Positions 12,928-20,251 are shown, numbered from the stretch's first letter. The stretch is 22,353 nucleotides of DNA from Merdicola sp963557785 (GCA_963557785.1 CAUWBF010000017.1:1-22353); one strand, 5' to 3'. Numbers and translations are program-made. Notes: generated from the sequence alone by a model not told the origin.

Positions 12928-14097
12928 ATGTATGTAGTAAGCAAATATGTAAAAGAACCTAAATTATCATTAATGGATATATTTTTAAATAGAACAAATT
13001 ATGAGGCTGTTACTTTTAACAGAACTTATGAATATAATCATCTACCTAAAGAGTTAGGTTGTGAAGAAAGTATTGCTCAATACAAAAATATGTTAAGAGT
13101 GTGGTTTGACAAGTATGGGGATTTAATGAATAAAATCAATACAAAGGAATATAATTATGAATTACAAGTTGAATTACAGAGCAAGCTTAAAAAAGATATA
13201 AAGAATAATGGATTTAATGGAAGTAAAGAAAATTTAGATTTGCTTGTTAAAGAAGAAGTTGAAAAGGAATTAAACAATAGAGGATTGAAGTATTGTGAAC
13301 TATACAATACTTTTTTTATTCCCAAAAAGAAAAAGAAGAATGGACATATTAAATGGAGAAGAATTGACGCACCAACACCAATGTTTAAGCAAGCGTTAAA
13401 AGAATTAAGCGATATATTTGATAAATTAATGGAAGGAAGAAGTAATCATACAGCAGCATACGCTTATGTTAAAGGAAGAAGTATTAAAGATGCTGAAAAG
13501 AAACATCAGAAGCATGGTTCAAGATGGTATTTAAAATTAGACCTTAAAGATTTCTTTGGAAGTACAACTCCAAAGTTTGTATATGATATGTTCTCACAGA
13601 TATATCCATTTTGTGAAATAGTTAAGAATCCTGAAGGAGATAGCTTGTTAAAGAAATGTTTAAGTTTATGTTTCCTTGATGGAAAATTACCACAAGGAAC
13701 ACCAATCAGTCCTATTATTACAAATATTATGATGATACCAATAGACCATAAAATACAGAATGGTTTGACTTATAAATATAATGCAGTTGATAAATATGAA
13801 ACAAGAAGAAAACTTGTTTATACAAGATACGCAGATGACATGGTAATTAGCTGTAGAACAGATTTTAAATCAATTAAAAAAGACGGTGTGAAATATTCGC
13901 CAGTACAAGATGAAGAAGGTAATGCTATTGATGTTGAAAAATGGATTAATAAAGTATTTGAAAAGTTTAATGCTCCATTCAAAATTAATAGTGATAAGAC
14001 AAGATATACAAGTATCAATGGGAGTAATTGGCACTTAGGATTATTAATTAATCAAGATTTAGAAATCTCTTTAGGACATAATGAAGAGACGTTCTAA
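12928..14097 (+). CDS. reverse transcriptase (retron/defence-type), frameshifted near the C-terminus
   Basis: RNA-directed DNA polymerase with fingers and palm intact: RRIDAP (144-149), the AYAYVKGRS block (176-184), YLKLDLKDFFGS (201-212) with catalytic Asp205, LPQGTPISP (254-262), YADD (301-304) and FKINSDKTR (351-359), then GLLINQDLEISLGH (371-384). LPQGxxxSP with YADD fits retron-like or unclassified phage/defence RTs; the DGR-type change to SQ is absent and there is no maturase or endonuclease domain. The first 120 residues are a helical N-terminal extension. The reading frame stops at TAA 14095; the thumb continues in the -1 frame to 14297 (see next entry). GAAAGGAG precedes the ATG. 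Structured RNA copy 3 lies directly upstream. Confidence 0.85.
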   Translation: MYVVSKYVKEPKLSLMDIFLNRTNYEAVTFNRTYEYNHLPKELGCEESIAQYKNMLRVWFDKYGDLMNKINTKEYNYELQVELQSKLKKDIKNNGFNGSKENLDLLVKEEVEKELNNRGLKYCELYNTFFIPKKKKKNGHIKWRRIDAPTPMFKQALKELSDIFDKLMEGRSNHTAAYAYVKGRSIKDAEKKHQKHGSRWYLKLDLKDFFGSTTPKFVYDMFSQIYPFCEIVKNPEGDSLLKKCLSLCFLDGKLPQGTPISPIITNIMMIPIDHKIQNGLTYKYNAVDKYETRRKLVYTRYADDMVISCRTDFKSIKKDGVKYSPVQDEEGNAIDVEKWINKVFEKFNAPFKINSDKTRYTSINGSNWHLGLLINQDLEISLGHNEETF

Positions 14098-14297
14098 GTG
14101 CTACTCTATGGAATTTCGCAAATAGAATTTTGAGAAATGAAGAAGTTCCTATATTAGAAGCTCAACAGATTTTAGGAAGATTGAATTATCATTACAATAT
14201 TGAAAAAGAGAAAACAACAAATATAGTTAGAAAATTATCTATTAAATCAAATGTAGATATTCCTAATGCATTGAAGTATTGCATTAAAAGAAATTAG
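14097..14297 (+). pseudogene. out-of-frame C-terminal part of the reverse transcriptase
   Basis: The -1 frame from about 14085 runs open to TAG 14295-14297 and encodes SATLWNFANRILRNEE then VPILEAQQILGRLNYHYNIE and a basic tail (KSNVDIPNALKYCIKRN), 66 residues that read as the missing RT thumb helices. The two parts would join if one base were added between TTC (14092-14094) and TA. No slippery heptamer or downstream pseudoknot typical of programmed -1 shifting is visible at the junction. Either a real one-base deletion has inactivated or shortened the RT, or the base is a sequencing error. Confidence 0.75.
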
Positions 14298-14298
14298 A

Positions 14299-14356
14299 GA
14301 ATGAATAGCTTATGTGTGTCGTTCAACAATTACAAGGCTATTAAATATAAACATTC
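14299..14356 (+). other. hairpin downstream of the RT gene
   Basis: GAATG (14299-14303) and AATAGC (14304-14309) pair with CATTC (14352-14356) and GCTATT (14337-14342), with a nine-base bulge on the 3' side. It begins right after the RT stop and ends just before copy 4. No T run follows, so not a plain terminator. Confidence 0.45.
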
Positions 14357-14370
14357 TACTTGACGAAATT

Positions 14371-14530
14371 GGAGAATTAAATTCTCTATTCGTTAGTTTT
14401 ACTAATGAATTAAGGTTGGTTAATTAGGACACTACCTAGTATGCCTCTGAGTGAGGCATACATATACAATAAGTAAGTAGCAAGTGAACGACATTGTTAC
14501 TAACTTATGATAATTACGCTACTAAGCGTT
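14371..14530 (+). ncRNA. structured RNA element, copy 4 of 4 (divergent)
   Basis: Stem A GGAGAAT (14371-14377) / ATTCTCT (14381-14387), hairpin B ATTCGTTAGT (14388-14397), loop TTT, ACTAATGAAT (14401-14410), ten pairs. Then TAAGGTTGGTTA and ACACTACCTA (14429-14438), identical to copy 2. A strong hairpin TATGCCTC (14440-14447) / GAGGCATA (14453-14460) follows, then AAGTAAGTAGCAA (14471-14483) opposite TTGTTACTAACTT (14494-14506) and TAATTACGC/GCGTTAATTA ending about 14534. Leader region of the 3D-domain gene. Confidence 0.55.
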
Positions 14531-14576
14531 AATTATATATTCGGTTATATCATTACAAGAGAAAGGATGTGATTAT

Positions 14577-15155
14577 GTGGCAATAGGAAAATCGGCTATA
14601 AGTCTAGCTTTCGCATTAGCACTATCAGTGCCAACACCAACAGTACCAACTGGAGCACTTGTTAGACATGAGCTACCTAAAGCTAATGATAAAATCGTTA
14701 AAGAGATAAGCGATGTCAATGCATCAGCAGTTGATGACTTTAATGAGTATCTTAAAGAGAAAGAAAGAAAGAGAAAGGCTGCTAAGAAAGCTCGCAAAGC
14801 TAAAGAGAGAAAACTAAGAGAGCAGAAAAGAAGAGCGAAAGCTCAAAAACAAAAAGTAAGCTCAAATGGTTGGACTAATTTAGGACAATTTAAGATTACA
14901 CATTACTGTTCTTGTGGAACTTGTAATCCTGGTAATGCTAATCGTACAGCTAGTGGCAAACCTATGATAGTAGGAAGAACAGTAGCTGTTGATACAAGCG
15001 TTATTCCATTGGGTTCTAAACTTCTTATTAATGGAAATGTTTATTATGCCGAAGATACTGGTGTAATAGGCAATAAAGTAGATGTATTAGTTAATAGTCA
15101 CGATGAAGCATATGCTAAAGGTGTCTATCATACTAATGTCTATATTATGAAGTAA
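14577..15155 (+). CDS. secreted 3D-domain cell-wall protein, 192 aa
   Basis: GTG start chosen because GAAAGGA lies ten bases upstream; an ATG at 14574 is out of frame and stops after three codons. N-terminus (AIGKSAISLAFALALSVPTP) resembles a signal peptide or anchor. Residues 55-95 are a very basic helix (KEKERKRKAAKKARKAKERK), probably wall- or membrane-binding. Residues 103-191 form a 3D domain (RlpA-like double-psi barrel), named for three Asp: Asp139 (AVDT), Asp160 (EDTG) and Asp169 (VDVL), with the opening ITHYCSCGTCNPG and GRTVAVD. Related proteins include YocH and the SPbeta protein YorM, which act on peptidoglycan. Likely role: local wall remodelling at entry, transfer or release. 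A terminator follows. Confidence 0.85.
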   Translation: MAIGKSAISLAFALALSVPTPTVPTGALVRHELPKANDKIVKEISDVNASAVDDFNEYLKEKERKRKAAKKARKAKERKLREQKRRAKAQKQKVSSNGWTNLGQFKITHYCSCGTCNPGNANRTASGKPMIVGRTVAVDTSVIPLGSKLLINGNVYYAEDTGVIGNKVDVLVNSHDEAYAKGVYHTNVYIMK

Positions 15156-15182
15156 GTGTTCTGAATGATTAACCGATAAGTT

Positions 15183-15212
15183 AGCCTACGTCAGTAATGG
15201 CGTAGGCTTTAT
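15183..15212 (+). terminator. terminator after the 3D-domain gene
   Basis: AGCCTACG (15183-15190) pairs with CGTAGGCT (15201-15208), then TTATAATAA; the T run is short. Confidence 0.72.
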
Positions 15213-15230
15213 AATAAAAGAAAGGAAAAT

Positions 15231-15407
15231 ATGATGAAATTAAGACAGGTTGTAAGTAAAGGAGATTTTGTAAAGGTATATAATAAGGAAGAAAAAGTAT
15301 TATATGCTGGATATACAAATTTTATTAATGATGATATATTAGACGATAATGTGTCTAAAAGATTAGGACGTTATGATATATATAATGAGGTGTATATTGT
15401 AGAATAG
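15231..15407 (+). CDS. small hypothetical protein, 58 aa
   Basis: AAAGGA lies four to seven bases before the ATG pair at 15231/15234; 15234 has the better spacing and would give 57 aa. Reads MMKLRQVVSKGDFVKVYNKE then EKVLYAGYTNFINDDILDDN and ends with a strand (EVYIVE). The KGDFVKVYN part resembles a small SH3-like or KOW-like barrel, but this is weak. It precedes the next gene by nine bases. Confidence 0.6.
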   Translation: MMKLRQVVSKGDFVKVYNKEEKVLYAGYTNFINDDILDDNVSKRLGRYDIYNEVYIVE

Positions 15408-15416
15408 GAGTTGCGT

Positions 15417-15644
15417 ATGAGTGAAAAAGCATTAGAAATGAAAGAATTTATTGAAAAAAGTAAAGATAAAGGGTTCACAGATGAAGCTCTTAGGGTTATG
15501 TATGAAAAAGTGAAAGAACAAAAAGGAAAGATTGATATTGAAGAATTTGACTACGATGAATGGTATGAGAAAAAAGGAGACCATTGGGTATCGAATGATT
15601 ATCTATATGTGTTGTCTAATACTACATTGTTTAGAAGGTGTTAA
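15417..15644 (+). CDS. hypothetical acidic helical protein, 75 aa
   Basis: ATG 15417 chosen because AGGAG ends seven bases upstream (a TTG at 15411 would overlap the ribosome site). First half is a helical pair (MSEKALEMKEFIEKSKDKG, FTDEALRVMYEKVKEQKG), then an acidic aromatic stretch (EEFDYDEWYEKKGDHWV) and a short C-terminus ending FRRC. No family recognised. The end of the gene overlaps the -35 box of the next promoter. Confidence 0.68.
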   Translation: MSEKALEMKEFIEKSKDKGFTDEALRVMYEKVKEQKGKIDIEEFDYDEWYEKKGDHWVSNDYLYVLSNTTLFRRC

Positions 15645-15655
15645 TGTAGTATAAT
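15627..15655 (+). promoter_or_regulatory. sigma-A promoter for the 15680 gene
   Basis: TTGTTT at 15627-15632, exactly 17 bases, TATAAT at 15650-15655. The ribosome site AAAGGAG follows at about 15667. Confidence 0.65.
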
Positions 15656-15679
15656 GTAAACATTAGAAAGGAGAATTAT

Positions 15680-16615
15680 ATGGGGAAAGTAAGAAATGAA
15701 TATTTGATTTTAGATATTGATAAATTTAATATGAGTGAATATGCAGATTGGGGCAAAATTACAAAGTTTAGTTACCGAGATGATTATTATTCAAATTATT
15801 TACCGTATTATGAAGTACGTGGTGTTTCAAAAGATGATTTAATAAATGAAAGATATTCTAAATTTTATACTAAAGATTTTATTCCTCGTGAATATTTAGA
15901 GGATAATGAAGACGTTATTATACAAATGCCTGTAGTATTATATATCAATGAAATTTACAGAGTAGATTTTACAAGCGAGCAGTTTAACATTATGATGGAA
16001 GAAGGATTTGAATTAGATGAAACGTTTGCGTATAATCTAATAAGAAGATTTGGCGGAGTTCTTGAACCACAAGAGAAAACTGTAATGCAAGATTCTGTTG
16101 ATATTGATAGAAACGCTAGAATAAGTGAAATTTACATTGACCAATGGCACTCAGGAGAGGCTGTTTCTTCAACATGGTATACAACCCCTGGAATTAGAAC
16201 AGAAGAAGGTTTTGAAATTGATCAGAGAGCTTATGACTACTCTCAACCAGAATTAAACTTTTGGAGTATAATAATGTCGTTTGAAGTATTAAACGAAGAT
16301 GGAGTTCAAGTTTATGACTCATCTGTGTATGATTATTATTATACTGATTTTAAGAAGATGGATTCGGCGGCTGAATGGACTATAAAAGAATTTGATAGAG
16401 AAGAAAGAAAGTTGGAAGACGAAGAAGATGATTACTTAGCGAAGACTTATTCATATACTATTACTTCGTATGACAAAGTTATACATCCCGTATATGTAAG
16501 CGATTCGTTTGTATATGAAAATTCTCATTACAAGAAAAATGAAATCGAATGTATAAGTTGGAATTTTAATGAGTATTGGGATGTTAAACAGATAGTAAGA
16601 GATAATAAAGAGTAA
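15680..16615 (+). CDS. hypothetical acidic protein, 311 aa
   Basis: Largest unknown of the right half. Rich in Tyr, Asp and Glu throughout (SYRDDYYSNYLPYYEVRG; DSSVYDYYYTDFKKMDS). N-terminal 100 residues are beta-like; the middle (YIDQWHSGEAVSSTWYTTPG, about 152-171) has polar conserved-looking residues; the end is helical acidic (REERKLEDEEDDYLAKTY) then strands (YSYTITSYDKVIHPVYVSDS). No signal peptide, membrane segment or known catalytic motif. It has its own promoter and terminator, so it is a single-gene unit. Confidence 0.78.
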   Translation: MGKVRNEYLILDIDKFNMSEYADWGKITKFSYRDDYYSNYLPYYEVRGVSKDDLINERYSKFYTKDFIPREYLEDNEDVIIQMPVVLYINEIYRVDFTSEQFNIMMEEGFELDETFAYNLIRRFGGVLEPQEKTVMQDSVDIDRNARISEIYIDQWHSGEAVSSTWYTTPGIRTEEGFEIDQRAYDYSQPELNFWSIIMSFEVLNEDGVQVYDSSVYDYYYTDFKKMDSAAEWTIKEFDREERKLEDEEDDYLAKTYSYTITSYDKVIHPVYVSDSFVYENSHYKKNEIECISWNFNEYWDVKQIVRDNKE

Positions 16616-16620
16616 ATAGA

Positions 16621-16648
16621 AAGAGCCTAAAATACAGGCTCTTTTTTA
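16621..16648 (+). terminator. terminator C of the AGTRC family
   Basis: AAGAGCCT (16621-16628) pairs with AGGCTCTT (16636-16643), followed by TTTTTTAGTACAAAAAAA. Outer GTA/TAC arms can also pair. The next ribosome site starts only about a dozen bases later with no promoter between. Confidence 0.85.
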
Positions 16649-16672
16649 GTACAAAAAAATAAGAGGTGGATT

Positions 16673-16999
16673 ATGGAAAATTCAAATACATTAAAAAGTT
16701 TTATCAATGGGGGATTTAAGATTGAGAGAGACGGAGAAATTATTACTTTAACAAAAGATGAAATGTATCAGTTTAGCAGATTAGATATTCTTGCAGATAT
16801 TCGTTCAGATATGGAAAGACTAATAGAGTCAAATGATGAATATAAGTCTGCTGCAAAACATCTTGATTCTGAAAAGTTTTGTCATGGAGCTTTGTTAGAG
16901 GTAGAATATACGCCGTTTGAAAATGTAAGCTTTGAAGAGCTAAGTGAAATTAAAGATGAATGTTTGAAGATTTATCTCGATAGATATGGAAGGGAGTAG
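16673..16999 (+). CDS. paralogous small protein 1, 108 aa
   Basis: Shares its layout with the next gene: a start with LKSFINGGFKIERDGEIITLTKDEM (NTLNSFMNEGFKIERNGKVITLSLDEM in the other), a helical acidic middle and a C-terminal helix with EIKDECLKIYLDRYGRE. The FKIERxGxxITLxxDEM block looks like a beta hairpin followed by a helix. No known family by eye. The ribosome site is AAGAGGTGG. It is followed after three bases by its paralogue, which suggests local tandem duplication and then divergence. Confidence 0.75.
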   Translation: MENSNTLKSFINGGFKIERDGEIITLTKDEMYQFSRLDILADIRSDMERLIESNDEYKSAAKHLDSEKFCHGALLEVEYTPFENVSFEELSEIKDECLKIYLDRYGRE

Positions 17000-17002
17000 G
17001 CA

Positions 17003-17323
17003 ATGATAAAAGATAAGTTAAACACATTAAACAGTTTTATGAACGAGGGGTTTAAGATTGAAAGAAATGGTAAAGTTATTACTTTATCATTGGATGAGAT
17101 GACGATGTTTAGACATCTAGATAAATCACAAAATGGACATTACTCTATTGAATGTCTAACAGAGAATGATGAAGATTATGAATTTGCTAAGCAGTATTTA
17201 GACAATGAGGAAGTCTGCTTTTTTATTACAGAAGCATTTGAAGAACGTGTATTTTATGATGTTATAGATATAGAAATGGAATGTGCAAGAGAAGTTTTAG
17301 ATGGGTATAGAGATGAAGAATAG
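17003..17323 (+). CDS. paralogous small protein 2, 106 aa
   Basis: Tandem relative of the preceding gene, aligning from the NTLNSFMNEGFKIERNG start through the C-terminal acidic helix (IEMECAREVLDGYRDEE). Identity appears strongest in the first 35 residues; the middle differs (HLDKSQNGHYSIECLTENDEDY). The ribosome site is inside the end of the first paralogue (AAGGGAG). Such pairs can form heterodimers or track different host targets; which is unknown. Confidence 0.75.
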   Translation: MIKDKLNTLNSFMNEGFKIERNGKVITLSLDEMTMFRHLDKSQNGHYSIECLTENDEDYEFAKQYLDNEEVCFFITEAFEERVFYDVIDIEMECAREVLDGYRDEE

Positions 17324-17334
17324 AGGAGAGTAAA

Positions 17335-17574
17335 ATGAACAGATATGATTTGTTAGAATACGATTTAGAAAAAGAAGTGTTAGATAGACAGCTTGAAGTG
17401 AGTGCTAAATATGATGATGTGAGAGATTACATTAATGATACTGGCTGGGAAGATTGGATGGAAAACCTAGTTGAAGATGGAGATGAGCTGAGTGAAAGAG
17501 ATTGTAAAAAGATAGATAAGATATTAAAAATGATTTATAAGGAAGCACATAAAGGAGATAACAATGAACATTAG
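17335..17574 (+). CDS. small acidic helical protein, 79 aa
   Basis: AGAGGAGAG precedes the ATG. Highly charged helices (LLEYDLEKEVLDRQLEVSAK; DDVRDYINDTGWEDWMENLVEDGDELSERDCKKIDKILKMIYKEAHK) around a Trp-containing turn (GWEDWM). Net acidic. Not recognised. It overlaps the next gene by 11 bases. Confidence 0.7.
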   Translation: MNRYDLLEYDLEKEVLDRQLEVSAKYDDVRDYINDTGWEDWMENLVEDGDELSERDCKKIDKILKMIYKEAHKGDNNEH

Positions 17575-17854
17575 AGAATTATGTTATGAATTATACAAAG
17601 AAGACTGGAAGATATTACACAATATAACAGGTGAGGTAGAGCAAAGATATTTAATTGATTATTATCTTGACTTGTATGATTATAGTAAGTATTCATACAA
17701 AGACTATATTGAAGAGTATGGATATAATGGCGAATTGTATGCTTGTTATGATGAGTTTTTAGACAATGAGTATTTAGAAGAAGAGTATATATTGTCATTA
17801 TTACAGAATAAAATTCTGCAAGAAGAATATTTAAAAGACATTAGGGAGGATTAA
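17564..17854 (+). CDS. tyrosine-rich acidic protein, 96 aa
   Basis: Starts inside the previous gene with AAAGGAG about seven bases before the ATG. 17 of 96 residues are Tyr, with many Asp/Glu (DYYLDLYDYSKYSYKDYIEE; GYNGELYACYDEFLDNEYLEEEY). It begins MNIRELCYELYKEDWK, a start that I associate with small proteins of Bacillota phages but cannot tie to a named family. Mostly helical. The next gene starts after four bases. Confidence 0.75.
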   Translation: MNIRELCYELYKEDWKILHNITGEVEQRYLIDYYLDLYDYSKYSYKDYIEEYGYNGELYACYDEFLDNEYLEEEYILSLLQNKILQEEYLKDIRED

Positions 17855-17858
17855 TAGT

Positions 17859-18089
17859 ATGAGATACAGAGTGTTGGATAGAATAGCACGTGGGTGTACG
17901 TATGGAGAGTTAATTGTTAATGACAATGTTTCGATTGTTGACATACAGTTAAAAGTCGATGATATCATAAGTAGATTTGACGAAGAAGGATTTGAGTGGA
18001 TGGTAAGTGATATAGTAAAACAATTGCCATTAGAATGGGAATGTGAATATACAGCTAATGTATTTCACGATATGTGTATTTTAGTATAG
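17859..18089 (+). CDS. small hypothetical protein, 76 aa
   Basis: Ribosome site AGGGAGG upstream. Reads MRYRVLDRIARGCTYGELIV then DNVSIVDIQLKVDDIISRFD and a helical end with EWMVSDIVKQLPLEWECEYTANVFHDM. Looks like a short beta-helix fold. Function unknown. AGGAGGTG at its stop serves the following gene. Confidence 0.7.
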   Translation: MRYRVLDRIARGCTYGELIVNDNVSIVDIQLKVDDIISRFDEEGFEWMVSDIVKQLPLEWECEYTANVFHDMCILV

Positions 18090-18100
18090 GAGGTGAAATT

Positions 18101-18721
18101 ATGAGATTTAAAAATATTGAAATTGATTTTAATGATAATGATTGGGCTATGTGGGACGACGATGCTAATATAAATTTGTTTATCAAGAGTAATAATGAGT
18201 TAATTAACATGGTAAACGATTTAAGGGTTAAATTAGGATGCGATATACCTAGTGAAGATAATGATATTTATTACGACTTTTATGTATGTTGTGATTTAGC
18301 AGCAAAGACAATAAGGTTAGAGGCGGTTGTTAAAAATTGTGAAGATAGTTTCAATTATTATCTTTTCACAGTGGAAAAAGATGAAGAAGAGTTTTTATGC
18401 AACTTTGTAGAAGACGCTTTGATTGAGAATTATGATTGGTATAAATGCTTCATAGGCAGTGCTTATGAAACAGTAGAATATTGTATAGATGAAGCAAATT
18501 GTGATAGAGGGGATATTGCATATGAAATAGGATTTAATGAATGTAGGTTTGTTAATCCTTTAAAGATTGTTAAATGTATTAAAAGAAGCGATTGTAAATT
18601 ATTATATGATTTAGCAGATAAAGACGCATTAGTTATTGGCGAATCAAAATTTAAAGCTGATTGTAGTGCTGAATTTATTACAGATAAAGAATGTTACTTA
18701 GTGTGGTTTAAGGAGATGTAA
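18101..18721 (+). CDS. acidic hypothetical protein, 206 aa
   Basis: ATG 18101 chosen: AGGAGGTG lies eight bases upstream; the in-frame ATG at 18074 is inside the previous gene. Very acidic (NIEIDFNDNDWAMWDDDANI at the start), with a hydrophobic beta region (YYDFYVCCDLAAKTIRLEAVV) and a C-terminal half with several cysteines (CRFVNPLKIVKCIKRSDCKLL) but no clear CxxC pair. The overall shape resembles acidic DNA-mimic proteins only by charge. Not recognised. Confidence 0.75.
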   Translation: MRFKNIEIDFNDNDWAMWDDDANINLFIKSNNELINMVNDLRVKLGCDIPSEDNDIYYDFYVCCDLAAKTIRLEAVVKNCEDSFNYYLFTVEKDEEEFLCNFVEDALIENYDWYKCFIGSAYETVEYCIDEANCDRGDIAYEIGFNECRFVNPLKIVKCIKRSDCKLLYDLADKDALVIGESKFKADCSAEFITDKECYLVWFKEM

Positions 18722-18724
18722 GTT

Positions 18725-18919
18725 ATGAAGACTTTAGAAGAAATATTGCAAGAATATATGGATTGTAAAAGACCTATTGGTGTTGATGGAGAAATAACTA
18801 CTTGGGGAGCGAAGTCATATGATAAATTAATTAGTTTGTTATATGATTTGGTAGAGTTAACTGGTGAAGTAGAAGTACAAGAAGTTGTTAAAGAGTTAGA
18901 TAAAATTTACGGAGAATAA
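18725..18919 (+). CDS. small acidic helical protein, 64 aa
   Basis: AAGGAG inside the end of the previous gene. Helices MKTLEEILQEYMDCKRPI and AKSYDKLISLLYDLVELTGE, VEVQEVVKELDKIYGE, with a short loop GVDGEITTWG between them. Function unknown. The next gene starts two bases on. Confidence 0.68.
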   Translation: MKTLEEILQEYMDCKRPIGVDGEITTWGAKSYDKLISLLYDLVELTGEVEVQEVVKELDKIYGE

Positions 18920-18921
18920 AG

Positions 18922-19227
18922 ATGAATAATATTAAAAAACAAATTATAAATAATATTAACCCTTATCTTGAATTTGGGGAACATAAAGATTTGATTGCGT
19001 TTACTGTCGCATCTGAAATGTTTGAAGAACCAGAAAGTTATGGTATAGCAAACTTCAATGAATTAATAGTTGTCACTGAGAAGAATTGGCTATTCCATTA
19101 TATGACAGATTGTGGTATTCATAACCCACGTGAGTATCTTATTAATGAGTACACTTCAGATGATGGATACGAATGGTTTATTGAAGCCAACGAAGCTAAT
19201 AAAATTGTAACAACAGAATTTAATTAG
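18922..19227 (+). CDS. hypothetical acidic protein, 101 aa
   Basis: GGAG lies about nine bases before the ATG. Starts with a polar helix (MNNIKKQIINNINPYLEFGE), then a beta-like core (AFTVASEMFEEPESYGIANFNELIVVTEKNWLFHYM) and an acidic C-terminus. A CGIHNPREYLINEY stretch near residue 70 is a distinctive but unassigned turn. No family recognised. Confidence 0.72.
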   Translation: MNNIKKQIINNINPYLEFGEHKDLIAFTVASEMFEEPESYGIANFNELIVVTEKNWLFHYMTDCGIHNPREYLINEYTSDDGYEWFIEANEANKIVTTEFN

Positions 19228-19239
19228 GGAGAAATGTTT

Positions 19240-19311
19240 ATGAGAATGAAAGATGAAGAAATCACAAAATTATTAGAGAGTATTATGACGAGCGATATTG
19301 TAAATGACTAA
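19240..19311 (+). CDS. possible micro-protein, 23 aa
   Basis: ATG 19240 lies six bases after GGGAGA, giving MRMKDEEITKLLESIMTSDI plus VND. It has the right composition and a ribosome site but could also be a leader peptide: its end overlaps the promoter at 19298. Weak call. Confidence 0.4.
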   Translation: MRMKDEEITKLLESIMTSDIVND

Positions 19312-19326
19312 CGTTTGCATTATAAT
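19298..19326 (+). promoter_or_regulatory. sigma-A promoter for the 19346 operon
   Basis: TTGTAA at 19298-19303, exactly 17 bases, TATAAT at 19321-19326. AGTGAGGTG, a good ribosome site, follows at about 19333. Confidence 0.7.
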
Positions 19327-19345
19327 ATAGAAGTGAGGTGATAAT

Positions 19346-19834
19346 ATGAAAAAAACATTAAAAATGTATATTGTAGTAGAATTTTCAAGAAAAGATGAAT
19401 ATACTGAGGAAGTGGTAGCAAGATATTTAACAACAAAAGAAAATATCGCAAAAGAATTTGCAGAAAGATATAACTTCCATTGTTATGAAATGAAAGAAGC
19501 TATTTGTTTTAATGAAGCAAAACGATATATAGATGGAAAAACAATTAAAGAACCAATAGATTATTATAATGAGAAGTGTTATTTGTGGGTTAAACAAACT
19601 ACATCTCCAATGTGGATAGAGGAATTAGACGACTTCGGGAAAGATTTATGGTGTACGGCAACATACGGTTTTAGTGGTGGAGAGATGAGATGCATCCCTA
19701 TGAACGAACCTACAGAAGTTGTGCTGGGAGAAATTGTTTATTCTAAAAAAGCTTCAACATATTTAACAAACGAAGATGAAATTAGTGATCTTATGATGAA
19801 ATATGTGAGAAAGAGAATGTTAGAAAGGGGTTAA
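19346..19834 (+). CDS. hypothetical protein, 162 aa
   Basis: Begins MKKTLKMYIVVEFSRKDEYTEEVVARYLTTKE with a strand-turn-helix, then a basic/acidic helix (FAERYNFHCYEMKEAICFNEAKRYID). A tryptophan-containing middle (CYLWVKQTTSPMWIEEL, DLWCTATYGFSGGEMRC) suggests a compact domain with cysteines that do not form an obvious metal site. First gene behind the strong promoter at 19298. Not recognised. Confidence 0.77.
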   Translation: MKKTLKMYIVVEFSRKDEYTEEVVARYLTTKENIAKEFAERYNFHCYEMKEAICFNEAKRYIDGKTIKEPIDYYNEKCYLWVKQTTSPMWIEELDDFGKDLWCTATYGFSGGEMRCIPMNEPTEVVLGEIVYSKKASTYLTNEDEISDLMMKYVRKRMLERG

Positions 19835-19839
19835 TTAAT

Positions 19840-20250
19840 ATGGATGGCGGATTAGCAATGTTAGTAGGAACTTTATGTTTTATGTATGGTGGGTTTGATA
19901 GCCCTACGCCATTAAGAGACGAATATACAACGGCTGATATGGCAAGAGAATATTATGCGTATAATGATGGAATAAGAGATTGGGGTACAAGATTACCATA
20001 TCATATTTTAGCTACAGATATTAAAAAAGTCACAGCAAAAAAAGCATCGGCTAAATATCAGGATTTACTAGATGATTATTATGACGAAGATGATTTAGCA
20101 ATAAACTGCTTTGCGTTAGAAAGAGATTTCTTAATAAGAAATGGATTTGCAAGATTAGATAGAAATGGTAATAAGATTAAATTAAGACATATACCTATTG
20201 AGAAATGTGGATGTAAACCTTGGGAATGGGACGAAGAAAGTGAGGAATAA
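19840..20250 (+). CDS. hypothetical protein, 136 aa
   Basis: AAAGGGG upstream of the ATG. A short glycine-rich hydrophobic start (MDGGLAMLVGTLCFMYGG) is followed by a region with FDSPTPLRDEYTTADMAREYYAYNDGIRDWGTRLPYHILAT, then lysines, acidic helices (YQDLLDDYYDEDDLAINCF) and a C-terminal CGCKPWEWDEE. The hydrophobic start is too short to be sure of a membrane segment. Not recognised. Confidence 0.73.
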   Translation: MDGGLAMLVGTLCFMYGGFDSPTPLRDEYTTADMAREYYAYNDGIRDWGTRLPYHILATDIKKVTAKKASAKYQDLLDDYYDEDDLAINCFALERDFLIRNGFARLDRNGNKIKLRHIPIEKCGCKPWEWDEESEE

Positions 20251-20251
20251 T

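Noticed and set aside
12928..14097. Diversity-generating retroelement reverse transcriptase.
   Set aside because: Motif 4 is LPQGxxxSP, not the DGR-type SQ variant, and no template/variable repeat pair was seen in the window.
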